DNA of 57,215 nucleotides, taken from positions 1 through 57,215 of the forward strand of contig JABCZC010000032.1 of NCBI GenBank assembly GCA_013289875.1, given 5' to 3'. This document shows, piece after piece, positions 1-9,329 of this stretch (its first letter is position 1; every line of letters begins with the position of its first letter). The notes below the pieces were generated by a model. The model did no database searches. It was not told the DNA's origin and saw only the letters and a list, made by a program, of their open reading frames with translations. Made by a program: the position numbers and the translations under genes. This stretch comes from Acidobacteriota bacterium (GTDB lineage: Bacteria; Acidobacteriota; Terriglobia; Terriglobales; Acidobacteriaceae).

Positions 1-90
1 CTTGGATGAATGTTCGCATCCAATCAGTGGCTGGCGTTATGGTTGGAGCACGCGCCGAGGAACGTCTTAAAGGCAAATACGAGGGGCTGA

Positions 91-3000
91 TTGTTCTTTT
101 CTCGAATACTGGGCCATCGATGCCGCACGGCGCTCTTTTCCGCCGCGGCATTTTCGTTTGCGCTCGGCGCTTCGACCTCGGCGCACGCCCAGGCAGCGGG
201 GAAGCCAAAGACACCTCCTCCGCCGACACCGGTGAATCCGGCCCCTCCGCCTTCCACGACTCCTGAGAGCGCGACCAACAGCTTGCGCGCCTGGGAAGGG
301 CTGAATGTCCAGGCGGTCGATTTTGTGGGCGTGGACCGCATACGTCTGGAGCCGCTTCCAGCAGAGTTGCCGGTCCAGGCTGGCAAGCCTCTTAACGCCG
401 ACGATGTGCGCCAGAGTCTCCGCCGCCTGTACGCCACAGGACTTTACCGCGGCATTGAAGTTGAGGGCACCCGAAACGGCAACCAGGTGACCATCATCTT
501 CAAGGGGACGGCAACATTGTTTCTGGGGCGCATTACGGTGGAGGGTCTGAAGAGCGACCGGCTCGCGAGCCAGCTTCAACACGCGACGCGACTGAATCCC
601 GGCACGCCATTCAGCGACGCAAAGCTGACACAGGCCAGCGCGGCAGTTAAGGAGATGCTTCAAGATAACGGCTTTTACAAAGGCATTATCGCGAATAGCA
701 CCGCCGTGGATACCCGAGACGGCCAGGTGGACGTGCGATTTCATATCGTTTCCGGCGCGCAGGCCCGGATAGGTGATGTGAAGGTCGTGGGCGATCCCGG
801 CATACCAGTTGAGACTTTTCGCAAGAACGGCAAGCTGAAACAGGGATCAAAGGTCTCGCACGATACGGTTGGCCGCGCGTTATCGCGATTGAGAAAGAAT
901 TATCAGAAGCAGCAGCGCCTGGAGTCGAGCGTCGCGCTCGAGTCGAAGCAGTTTGAGAAGGAGACGAATCTGCTGGACTACGCTTTCCAGGCGAATCAGG
1001 GACCGATAGTGACGATACGCGTGAACGGCGTGAAGCTCAGCAAGGGAAAGGTAAAGACGCTGGTTCCGGTCTATGAAGAGGGCGCGGTCGACGAAGACCT
1101 GCTGAACGAAGGAGATCGCAGAATTCGCGACTACTATCAGCGCGATGGATATTTCGATGCCCAGGTGACGCACCAGAAGACAGAGGGGAAAGAGCGCACA
1201 CTGATTGAATACGACGTCAAGCTGGGCGAACGGAATTCAGTGGATGGTGTGGCCCTAACAGGCAATCATTACTTCAGCAACGCGATTCTTGAACCGCGCC
1301 TGGGAGTCATGAAGGCGAATTTATTCGAGCGCCACGGCAGTTACAGCCAGGCGCTGGTGCAGGCCGATGTCAACAACATCACCGCGCTTTATCAGAGCAA
1401 CGGATTCAACAAGATCAAGATAACTCCGGAGATCAAGCACTCCGCCGCCGGCGGGTCACGCAAGCCCGAGGCCCTCTGGGTGACTTATCGCATCGATGAA
1501 GGCGTACAGGAGAAGATCGGCAAGTATGAGATTACGGGCAATAAGCAGATTCCGATCGAGCAGTTGAAGCCCGTGCTCAATCTGGAGGAGGGGCAGCCAT
1601 ACTCGGGGGCTAACATCATTGGAGATCGAGACGCCATCCTCACGTACTACTTGAAGCATGGCTTCAGCCAGGTCTCGATCGTCATTGAGCAGCAACCGGA
1701 GACGGGACATGCCGACGAGATCGATGTGACGCTGCACATCACCGAGGGCGACCAGACCTTCGTCAATCGCGTTCTCATCTCCGGGCTGCGCTACACCCGG
1801 CCAGAAACCATCGAGCCTCATATTCTGCTGCACCCAGGCGAAGCGCTGGATCAGTCGGCTCTGTACGAGATGCAGCGGCAGATGTACGACCTTGCGCTCT
1901 TCAACGAGGTGAACACTGCGATTCAGAATCCCGCCGGCGACCAGCAGCGTAAGAATGTGCTGCTGCAATTTACCGAGGCCAGGCGCTGGGATCTGAGCTA
2001 CGGTGTTGGATTTCAGGTGCAGACCGGGAACCCTTCGAACAATTGCCCGAACACGCCGCCGCCGAGTGCCGGCGGCCCATCGACAGGCGCATCAACACAG
2101 CCTTGCGGTAGCGGCGGAAAAACCGGCGGCAGCGCGTTGGTGCAGTTTGACATCTCCCGCATCAATCTTGGTGGCCGCAATCAATCGATCACGCTGCGAA
2201 CTTCGTACGGCACGCTGGAACAACTTGCGGCGCTGATTTATAACAGCCCGCATATCTTTAACAATCCCAAGCTGGATTTTTCGGTGAGCGCCGGCTATAC
2301 CAATTCGCAGAACGTGACCACCTATGCGGCGTCGCGCCTCGAAGGTACGGTGAGGTTGACGCAAAGACCCAACAAGCCGAATACGCTGATCTACTTTTTC
2401 ACCTATCGCCGCGTAGTGGTGGATCCGAATAGCGTGCAGGTTGCTCCGGATGAGATTCCGCTGGTTTCAGAGCCGGTGCGTGTGGGTGGTCCGGGTTTCA
2501 CATGGATTCGCGACACGCGCCGGCCTACTCCTCTGGACGCGCAGGGCGGGACCTACACAAGTGTGCAGGAGTTTTTCACCGACGATATTTTTTCATCGGA
2601 GGCAAACTTCAATCGGCTGGATCTTACCAACTCAAGCTACTATGCCCTTGGTCCACGTAAGTTTGTGCTCGCGCGGATCACGCGGTTCGGTTATATGCGC
2701 TCCTTTGGCGAGGACCAATACAGGTACATTCCCCTGCCGGAGCGCCTGTATGCGGGCGGCGCACAGTCGTTGCGCGGCTTTTCGATCAATGCCGCCGGCC
2801 CGCGCGACTCGCTCACCGGCTTTCCGATCGGCGGCGCGGGCGCCTTCGCGAACAGCACCGAGTTCCGTCCTCCGAATCCCAAGCTGCCTTATTTCAACGA
2901 CGCCCTGGGCTTCGTGTTGTTCCACGACATGGGCAACGTCTTCAATAACTCGTCCGACATTTGGCCCAGCTTTTTCCGCATCAAACAACCCCACAGTTGG

Positions 3001-3288
3001 ACCTGCAAGATTCTGAACGAAGAGCTTCAATCCCAGGTGACACGCGCCTCGAGTACGAATCCCACCGGCCTCTGCGACTTTAACGACTTCTCTCAAGCTG
3101 TGGGCCTGGGACTGCGCTACCACACGCCGATCGGCCCCGTGCGATTCGATTTCAGCTATAACCTGAACCCTCCGATTTATCCGGTGATCGTCACATACGG
3201 AACTTTGTCCAACGGTCAGCCGATACCACCGCACGTGGGACAGGCAAGCCACTTCAACTTCTTCTTCAGCATTGGACAGGCTTTCTGA
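91..3288 (+). CDS. BamA/TamA-family (Omp85) outer membrane assembly protein
   Basis: Inserts or translocates beta-barrel and large periplasm-spanning proteins at the outer membrane. The 1065-residue product has a signal peptide (about residues 1-34, ending AHA), a proline-rich stretch, several POTRA-like repeats (about 70-620) and a C-terminal 16-strand-type barrel with the diagnostic GGAQSLRGF motif (the RGF lid-loop motif) and a final Phe (IGQAF). A Gly/Ser/Pro-rich insert with two Cys sits near the start of the barrel (about residues 645-680). The start is TTG at 91, four bases after GAGGGG. It overlaps the SurA-like gene by one base (TGATG), and TamB follows, so a TamA role is as likely as BamA. 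The family is certain, the exact paralogue is not. Confidence 0.9.
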   Translation: MFFSRILGHRCRTALFSAAAFSFALGASTSAHAQAAGKPKTPPPPTPVNPAPPPSTTPESATNSLRAWEGLNVQAVDFVGVDRIRLEPLPAELPVQAGKPLNADDVRQSLRRLYATGLYRGIEVEGTRNGNQVTIIFKGTATLFLGRITVEGLKSDRLASQLQHATRLNPGTPFSDAKLTQASAAVKEMLQDNGFYKGIIANSTAVDTRDGQVDVRFHIVSGAQARIGDVKVVGDPGIPVETFRKNGKLKQGSKVSHDTVGRALSRLRKNYQKQQRLESSVALESKQFEKETNLLDYAFQANQGPIVTIRVNGVKLSKGKVKTLVPVYEEGAVDEDLLNEGDRRIRDYYQRDGYFDAQVTHQKTEGKERTLIEYDVKLGERNSVDGVALTGNHYFSNAILEPRLGVMKANLFERHGSYSQALVQADVNNITALYQSNGFNKIKITPEIKHSAAGGSRKPEALWVTYRIDEGVQEKIGKYEITGNKQIPIEQLKPVLNLEEGQPYSGANIIGDRDAILTYYLKHGFSQVSIVIEQQPETGHADEIDVTLHITEGDQTFVNRVLISGLRYTRPETIEPHILLHPGEALDQSALYEMQRQMYDLALFNEVNTAIQNPAGDQQRKNVLLQFTEARRWDLSYGVGFQVQTGNPSNNCPNTPPPSAGGPSTGASTQPCGSGGKTGGSALVQFDISRINLGGRNQSITLRTSYGTLEQLAALIYNSPHIFNNPKLDFSVSAGYTNSQNVTTYAASRLEGTVRLTQRPNKPNTLIYFFTYRRVVVDPNSVQVAPDEIPLVSEPVRVGGPGFTWIRDTRRPTPLDAQGGTYTSVQEFFTDDIFSSEANFNRLDLTNSSYYALGPRKFVLARITRFGYMRSFGEDQYRYIPLPERLYAGGAQSLRGFSINAAGPRDSLTGFPIGGAGAFANSTEFRPPNPKLPYFNDALGFVLFHDMGNVFNNSSDIWPSFFRIKQPHSWTCKILNEELQSQVTRASSTNPTGLCDFNDFSQAVGLGLRYHTPIGPVRFDFSYNLNPPIYPVIVTYGTLSNGQPIPPHVGQASHFNFFFSIGQAF

Positions 3289-4037
3289 TGAACCGGACGC
3301 TGGCATTTGTGGCGATCTTCGCGGCGCTGGAGCTGGGGCTGGCCGGAGCGCAAGAGGCTTCCGGGACGACTCAGCAGGCAGCGCCAGTGGTACTCGATCG
3401 CGTGGTCGCCATCATCAATGGCGATGTGCTTTTACAGAGCGACGTGCAGGAAGAGCAGCGTTTTGCGGCGCTCGAGCCATTTTCTGTGGCTCCAGGCACC
3501 GACACACTCCAGCGGGCCGCGCGCCGACTTGCCAATCGCACTCTGATATTGCAGCAGATGAAGGCGCAGCAGCAACTGGGTGGCATGGTCACGGATGAAC
3601 AGGTCCAGAAAGCCCTGACCGATCTGCGTAATCACCTGCCAAAATGCAGGCAGTACCGCTGCGAGACAGCCGAAGGATGGAAGGCATTTCTCGCCGCGAA
3701 CGATCTGACGGAAGACGAAGTCGTGACCCACTGGCGGCAGCGGCTCGCGATTCTGCGATTCATCGATCTGAGGTTTCGCAGCGGGCTTCGTATTTCAGAT
3801 AAAGAAATCGAGGCGTACTACAAGAAGTCTGTTCTTCCGGTGTATGAGCGCCAGCATGAGAAACCGCCTGCGCTCAGCGAGATCTCGGAACGTATTCGGG
3901 AGGTCCTGTTGCAACAGCACGTCAACGGCCTGCTGCAGGATTGGCTCAAGAGCCTGCGCGATGAGGGCAGCGTGCAGATTCTCGATCCGGCCTACGGGCA
4001 AAGTTCAGGGAATCCGAATGCGGAGGACGACAATTGA
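3288..4037 (+). CDS. SurA-N-domain periplasmic chaperone lacking the parvulin domain
   Basis: Likely a periplasmic chaperone for unfolded outer membrane proteins. The 249-residue product has a signal peptide (about 1-21) and the typical SurA N-domain opening (VVAIINGDVLLQSDV, about residues 38-52), then helices ending in an acidic tail. SurA itself is about 430 residues with two parvulin PPIase domains. None is visible here, so only the N-domain plus the C-terminal helix remain, which is the part that holds chaperone activity in E. coli SurA (family knowledge). The ATG start overlaps the Omp85 stop, and its own stop overlaps the TTG of tamB. This implies translational coupling of all three genes. 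Confidence 0.8.
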   Translation: MNRTLAFVAIFAALELGLAGAQEASGTTQQAAPVVLDRVVAIINGDVLLQSDVQEEQRFAALEPFSVAPGTDTLQRAARRLANRTLILQQMKAQQQLGGMVTDEQVQKALTDLRNHLPKCRQYRCETAEGWKAFLAANDLTEDEVVTHWRQRLAILRFIDLRFRSGLRISDKEIEAYYKKSVLPVYERQHEKPPALSEISERIREVLLQQHVNGLLQDWLKSLRDEGSVQILDPAYGQSSGNPNAEDDN

Positions 4038-7000
4038 GCACTCTGCCCGAGTCCGATCCGAAAGGCACGCTTTCTCCTGTGCCACGCCGCACGTTGTGGC
4101 GCCATTGGTGGAGGGTGTTACTCACCCTGGCCGTGCTGGCCGCGGTTATCGTAGGCGCAGCGGCATGGTACGCGAGCACGGCGCAATTTGAAAATCGCGT
4201 GCGCCAGGAGGTGATCTCGGTCCTGGAACGGGCTACGGGAGGCCGCGTCGAGCTTGGAGCCTTTCACTGGCGCGTGCTGCATCTTGAATTCGAAGCAGAC
4301 AACCTCACCATCCATGGACTGGAGGCGGCGGGCGAAGCTCCGTATGCGCATGCCGACCGGATATTCGTGCGCGTGAAGATCCTTTCGTTCGTTCGCGCGA
4401 AGATTGGATTGAATTACCTTGAGGCCGATCACCCGGGGATTCACATCATCGTGTACCCGGACGGCTCGACGAATCAGCCCCGGCCGAAAGTCGCAAGCAC
4501 GAATAACGAGTCGGTCACGGACACGCTCTTCGATCTGGCTGTGGATCGCGCTGAGGTGAACGACGGCGTGGCGCTCATCAACGAGCAGTCGATTCCGTTC
4601 AACCTCGCAGCGAATAATCTCGGCGTGACGGTAAAGTATGTCTCTCCGATTATTAAAATGGGGAAAGATCGCTACGTGGGAACGATCCATGTCGAGGACT
4701 TGACAGCGCAACGTGGCAAGGCGCCGCTCGTTCACTCGCACCTTGATCTACAGATGGACCTCGGGCGTAACCAGGCGAATTTGCAATCGTTTCGGTTACA
4801 AACTGGACGATCGCTGTTTGAGGGCAGCGCATCTCTGCAGGATTTTGCTAATCCACAATGGAAGACAGCCCTTCGCGGCAACGTCGACATCCGCGCCCTT
4901 CAGGCCATGGCGGAGATTCCCGGACTGGATAAGGGCAATGTCGAAATGCAGCTCACGGGGCAGGGAACGAAGACCACTTTCATCGTCGATGGCCAGGGAA
5001 AAGTAACGGACGGCACGTACCGAACGGGAACGATTCACCTGGTGGGCGTGAACGCGAAGGCCACAATTCACATGACCGAAGACGAGCTTGCCCTGACGAA
5101 CGCGCAGGCGAAGCTGCCTGGTGGCGGCAGCGTGGATGGCACGCTGCGCATGATCCATTGGCTGAACAACCCGCCAGTGGCTTCTCCCGTGAAACCGACT
5201 GCAACTCGCGCGGAGCGGAAGGCCGCTGCGACAGCGCTGGCCAGCAGCCAGCCGCAAGGAATTGTGCGCGCGCGCATCAGTGGAATGACGGTGGAGTCGA
5301 TCATGTCCGTCGTTTCGTCTCCGCAGTATCAGCACCTGGGCTTCGACACGAGGGTCGACGGTCCGGTGAATGTTGACTGGAAGGGCGACCCCGATGCGTA
5401 TGTCACCGATGGGAGGCTCACGTTGACCGCTCCGGCGCATGCCGCTTCGGCATTAGTCCCGCTCCACGGGATTGTCGACGCGCAGTATGTGAACGCCAGC
5501 GGGATGGTGAACATTCGCAACTTCACCGCGCAGACTCCGGCGACGGAGCTGCATGTGACTGGCTCGCTGGGAGTTTATCCGATCACTCGCCCCTCCGCGA
5601 TGCAGGTGGACCTTACCACGTCCAATCTCGGTGAGTTTGATCGCACGCTCACCACGCTTGGTCTTGCCGCGGGAGGCAAGACGGGAGCGCAGGCAATACC
5701 CGTGGCGTTGCGGGGTCAGGCAGCATTCCAGGGAACGATCACGCGCAGCATTCTGGTGCCCGATGTAAAGGGCCATCTAAGCGCGACAGACTTCGACGTG
5801 ATCTACAGCTCTCTTCCCGCGGAAGAGCACATCGCGCGGGAGGCGGTCGAGAGTGTCAGCCAAGCCAGCCAGCGGGTAGAACACAGGATCCACTGGGATT
5901 CGCTGGACGCTCAGGCGGAGTACGCGCCAGAGCTGATTTCCGTCCAACAGGCCTCACTGGTGCGCGGCGCTACGACGATCCATGTATCCGGCACGGTGCA
6001 CGCCCACCAGATCACGCCGCGTCATCTCGCTTTTGATGAAGACTCGGCCATTCAGGTGAACGCCAGCGTTCGAGCGGCAGCGCTCACCGATGTGCTGCAG
6101 ACGGTGGGCGAGGATCTGCCCGTGACCGGCACAGTGAATCTCGATGTGCAAGCAAGCGGCCAGATCGACAACCTGAGCGGCGGCGGCCATCTTACCGTAA
6201 CGGGTGGCGACATCTACGGCGAGCCTTACCGCAGCCTGAAAACCGATCTGCGATTCGCCGGAAGGGAGATCGACGCCACGCATCTCGTTCTTTCACAGAA
6301 TGGCGGCAAGGTTACCGGCGATGGTGGCTACGACATCTCGGCCGAGTCCTTCCATTTCAAGGCACAAGGCACAGGGTTTGATCTAGCACATATCCAGCGG
6401 CTGAAAAATCCCAAATATCCAATCGGAGGTCAGTTCGCTTTTGAAGCACATGGCAACGGAACGCTGGAGAACCCGAACGTCGAGGCGAATCTTCATCTGT
6501 CACTCCTGAATCTCGCAGATAAGGCGGGAGGGAACATGGATGCAACCGCCCACATGCAGGGCGGCCTGCTCCTCGTTGATCTGAATGCGCATATGACGAA
6601 TGCTTCCTTTCAGGTGCACGGACAGACGCAGCTGAGCGGCGATTATCAGACGAAGGCTCGCCTCGCGCTCGACAGCCTGGATGTAGACCCGATCCTGCAG
6701 ACCTTGAGCGTGCACGGCGTAAGCGCCCACTCCTCGATTACGGGCACCCTTAATATCGCGGGGCCCCTGAAGCACCCACGCCAGCTCGGCGGCGATGCCA
6801 CCATTGAGCAGTTTTCGCTTGCGTTGGGCGGAATTCCTCTCAGGACCGAAGGCGCTCTGCACGCGACGCTCATCAACGGCCGTCTACACCTCGACCCGTT
6901 TCATGTTGTCGGCGACGACACCGACCTGCATGCGCAGGGCTCGGTCGGGGTTCTGGACGATTCGCGGGACCTGGACCTGCATGGAAACGGCTCCATCAAC

Positions 7001-8242
7001 ATGAAGCTGGCCCAGACGCTGGACACTGACATTACATCGTCGGGCCATGTGGACTTCAATGTGGATGCGGGCGGTACCTTCCAGCGTCCGAGCCTGACCG
7101 GTCAGGTGAAGTTCACAAACGTCGCGATGGCGCTCCTGGATTTTCCGAATGGCTTAAGCCAGATGAACGGCACTCTGGCCTTCGATCAGGATCGTCTGGA
7201 TGTGAAGGATCTGACGGCTGTGAGCGGCGGCGGAAAGCTGCAGCTGGGTGGCTTCATCACCTACCAGCAGGGGTTGTACGGCGATCTGACCGCGACCGCC
7301 AAAGACGTCCGCATCCGCTATCCGCAGGGTGTGAGCTCGATGGCGGACGCCAAATTGCGCCTGCAGGGTACACAGAGTTCGCTGCTGTTAAGCGGCAATG
7401 TGACCATCACCAGGTTCGTGATAGGCAGCGATCTCGACCTTGCCGCATTGAGTTCTCCTGGCGGTGTCACCCTCCCACCCGATCCGAATTCGCCCTCCAG
7501 TCACCTTCGTCTCGACATCCACATCGTATCCGCGCCCCAGCTTGACTTCCAGAACTCCTACGCAAAGCTGGCCGGCGACGTCGATCTGCGGGTTCGTGGC
7601 ACCCTCGCTCAGCCGTCGCTGCTAGGGCACATTGCGAGTACGGGAGGCAGCGCCACCTTCGCCGGGACAAAGTATGAACTGCAGCGCGGTGACATCTATT
7701 TCACCAACCCCGTCCGCATTGATCCACTCATCGATCTGACGGCGACGGCCCATGTCGAGGACTACGACATCACCATCGCCATGAATGGAACCCCTTCGAA
7801 GCTGACGCCTACTTTCCGCTCCGAGCCTCCCTTGTCGGAACAGGATATCTTCGGACTGCTGGCCATGGGACGTACACAGGAAGAGCAACAGATCTATTCG
7901 CAACAGCAGCAGGCGGCAGGGGTGAACTCGACGGCAGACGCCCTGCTGGGCGGGGCGCTGAACGCCACCGTCAGCAGCCGGATCCAAAAACTCTTTGGCG
8001 GTGGCAGCGTCAAGATCGATCCAAGTTACGTGACCGGCACAGGCAACGCCTCCGCCCGCATCACCGTCGAGGAGCAGATTGGGAAGAACGCCACGGCTAC
8101 GTATGCGACCAACATCAACTCGACGCAGGAGCAGCTGATCCAGGGTCAGGTGAATCTCACACAGAATGTGTCCGTGCTGGCGGTGCGCGACGAATCAGGC
8201 GTTTTCAGCCTGATCTTCAAGATTCGCAGGCGTTACAAATAG
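4034..8242 (+). CDS. tamB: TamB-like inner membrane/periplasmic assembly protein (DUF490)
   Basis: Large periplasm-spanning protein that works with Omp85 proteins in outer membrane protein insertion or in lipid transfer between membranes. The 1402-residue product has one N-terminal membrane segment (about residues 26-46) and a very long beta-rich repeat region. Its C-terminal TamB/DUF490 domain includes DIFGLLAMGRTQEE and ends in the RRRYK tail, as is usual for the family. The start is taken as TTG at 4034, overlapping the upstream stop by four bases. No better ATG lies close by, but the exact start is uncertain. It is the third gene of the Omp85-SurA-TamB unit. Confidence 0.9.
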   Translation: MSTLPESDPKGTLSPVPRRTLWRHWWRVLLTLAVLAAVIVGAAAWYASTAQFENRVRQEVISVLERATGGRVELGAFHWRVLHLEFEADNLTIHGLEAAGEAPYAHADRIFVRVKILSFVRAKIGLNYLEADHPGIHIIVYPDGSTNQPRPKVASTNNESVTDTLFDLAVDRAEVNDGVALINEQSIPFNLAANNLGVTVKYVSPIIKMGKDRYVGTIHVEDLTAQRGKAPLVHSHLDLQMDLGRNQANLQSFRLQTGRSLFEGSASLQDFANPQWKTALRGNVDIRALQAMAEIPGLDKGNVEMQLTGQGTKTTFIVDGQGKVTDGTYRTGTIHLVGVNAKATIHMTEDELALTNAQAKLPGGGSVDGTLRMIHWLNNPPVASPVKPTATRAERKAAATALASSQPQGIVRARISGMTVESIMSVVSSPQYQHLGFDTRVDGPVNVDWKGDPDAYVTDGRLTLTAPAHAASALVPLHGIVDAQYVNASGMVNIRNFTAQTPATELHVTGSLGVYPITRPSAMQVDLTTSNLGEFDRTLTTLGLAAGGKTGAQAIPVALRGQAAFQGTITRSILVPDVKGHLSATDFDVIYSSLPAEEHIAREAVESVSQASQRVEHRIHWDSLDAQAEYAPELISVQQASLVRGATTIHVSGTVHAHQITPRHLAFDEDSAIQVNASVRAAALTDVLQTVGEDLPVTGTVNLDVQASGQIDNLSGGGHLTVTGGDIYGEPYRSLKTDLRFAGREIDATHLVLSQNGGKVTGDGGYDISAESFHFKAQGTGFDLAHIQRLKNPKYPIGGQFAFEAHGNGTLENPNVEANLHLSLLNLADKAGGNMDATAHMQGGLLLVDLNAHMTNASFQVHGQTQLSGDYQTKARLALDSLDVDPILQTLSVHGVSAHSSITGTLNIAGPLKHPRQLGGDATIEQFSLALGGIPLRTEGALHATLINGRLHLDPFHVVGDDTDLHAQGSVGVLDDSRDLDLHGNGSINMKLAQTLDTDITSSGHVDFNVDAGGTFQRPSLTGQVKFTNVAMALLDFPNGLSQMNGTLAFDQDRLDVKDLTAVSGGGKLQLGGFITYQQGLYGDLTATAKDVRIRYPQGVSSMADAKLRLQGTQSSLLLSGNVTITRFVIGSDLDLAALSSPGGVTLPPDPNSPSSHLRLDIHIVSAPQLDFQNSYAKLAGDVDLRVRGTLAQPSLLGHIASTGGSATFAGTKYELQRGDIYFTNPVRIDPLIDLTATAHVEDYDITIAMNGTPSKLTPTFRSEPPLSEQDIFGLLAMGRTQEEQQIYSQQQQAAGVNSTADALLGGALNATVSSRIQKLFGGGSVKIDPSYVTGTGNASARITVEEQIGKNATATYATNINSTQEQLIQGQVNLTQNVSVLAVRDESGVFSLIFKIRRRYK

Positions 8243-8381
8243 GGCCACGGCATTCAAACTATCTCGGCCAAGATTGCATCCCATGAAGAACTTGAGGCAT
8301 GATGCCGATACGAGAAGTCCGGAATTACATCCCAACCACGTCCAGACGGGTTCGCCGGCAACAAGCCAGGAGGGTTTTGCG

Positions 8382-9167
8382 GTGAGAAAGACGAAACGCA
8401 GTCTGAGTCCAGTTTTTGTTGTCTTAATGTTGTTAGGCGGGTCTGCCGCGGTATCCCGGCACGCAATCGCTGCGGCCCAAAGTCCGGATGACAACAATAT
8501 TCGTGCCGAGATCATGAATAAGGCGCTGAATAAATCGCAGTTCAAGAACATTCAGGTCACGGTGCAGAACAGTGTGGCAAAGCTCACGGGGACCGTCGAC
8601 GTCTTCTCCCAGAAGGAAGACGCCGACAAGAGGGTGCATAAGGTCAAGGGCGTTACTGCCGTCGACAATGAGATTGAAGTGGCTGGCCCTGAGATCTCGG
8701 ATGCGGAACTCCAGAACAAGCTGGTGAGAGCGATTTCGCTCGATCGAGTCGGCTATGGCACTACCGCCTTTAACGCCATCAGCGTCAACGTCGCCAATGG
8801 AGCAGTCACGCTGGGCGGTACGGCTTACGGTCCGGTGGACGCCGATTCGGCTGTGGCTGTGGCTTCCAATACCAAAGGTGTGAAAGATGTCATCAACGAA
8901 ATCCGAATCGACCCGGTTTCACCCATGGATGATCGGATACGCCGAGCGGTCTATCGCGCTGTTTACGGGTTTCCCTCGCTGAACCAGTACGCGATTGATC
9001 CCGCGCAACCCATCCGTATTTCGGTGCAGAACGGCAACGTCACGCTCTACGGAGTCGTCAACCGTCAGGCGGACAAAGATGCGGCGGGCATTCGCGCCAA
9101 CGGGGTGTCCGGGGTATTCAAGGTGACAAACCTGCTGCAGGTCGCAGGCCAGCCGTCTCAAAAGTGA
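8382..9167 (+). CDS. secreted BON-domain protein (OsmY-like)
   Basis: Periplasmic protein of the BON class, which binds phospholipid or envelope surfaces and is often tied to osmotic or envelope stress. I chose GTG at 8382 because AGGAGGG lies at 8368-8374. The frame stays open to an ATG at 8274, but that adds 36 residues ahead of a clear signal peptide. The 261-residue product has a signal segment (SPVFVVLMLLGGSAAVSRHAIAAA) and then three BON-like repeats, with the recurring pattern V-x-N-G-x-V-x-L-x-G (VTVQNSVAKLTGTV, VNVANGAVTLGGTA, ISVQNGNVTLYGVV). It follows tamB by 139 bases, probably with its own promoter. Confidence 0.88.
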   Translation: MRKTKRSLSPVFVVLMLLGGSAAVSRHAIAAAQSPDDNNIRAEIMNKALNKSQFKNIQVTVQNSVAKLTGTVDVFSQKEDADKRVHKVKGVTAVDNEIEVAGPEISDAELQNKLVRAISLDRVGYGTTAFNAISVNVANGAVTLGGTAYGPVDADSAVAVASNTKGVKDVINEIRIDPVSPMDDRIRRAVYRAVYGFPSLNQYAIDPAQPIRISVQNGNVTLYGVVNRQADKDAAGIRANGVSGVFKVTNLLQVAGQPSQK

Positions 9168-9320
9168 GTAAAGGCAGCCATTAGGGATTAGCAATTGGGG
9201 ATTAGCAAACGGAAGCCTGCCCATGTGCGATGCCGAGCCTTTTCTGGATCATGAATTATCGCTAACAAGTAAAGGCTGATAGCTAGCAGCTAATGGCTAG
9301 CAGCTAATGGCTGCCTTTAC
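9168..9320. repeat. intergenic inverted-repeat element with 14-bp internal periodicity
   Basis: A perfect 17-bp inverted repeat, GTAAAGGCAGCCATTAG at 9168-9184 and its complement at 9304-9320, bounds a 153-bp stretch with no gene. The first arm starts directly after the BON stop codon. Inside, GGGATTAGCAA occurs at 9184-9194 and 9198-9208 (14-bp step), and CTAGCAGCTAATGG is repeated exactly at 9283-9296 and 9297-9310 (14-bp step). The two arms look like diverged copies of one GCTAAT-containing minisatellite in opposite orientation. I see no target duplication. Confidence 0.75.
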
Positions 9321-9329
9321 ACTGGGAGC

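Noticed and set aside
1..90. Possible gene before the Omp85 gene
   Set aside because: A short frame from position 6 overlaps Omp85 out of frame and lacks coding character. The stretch is probably leader or the end of an upstream intergenic region.
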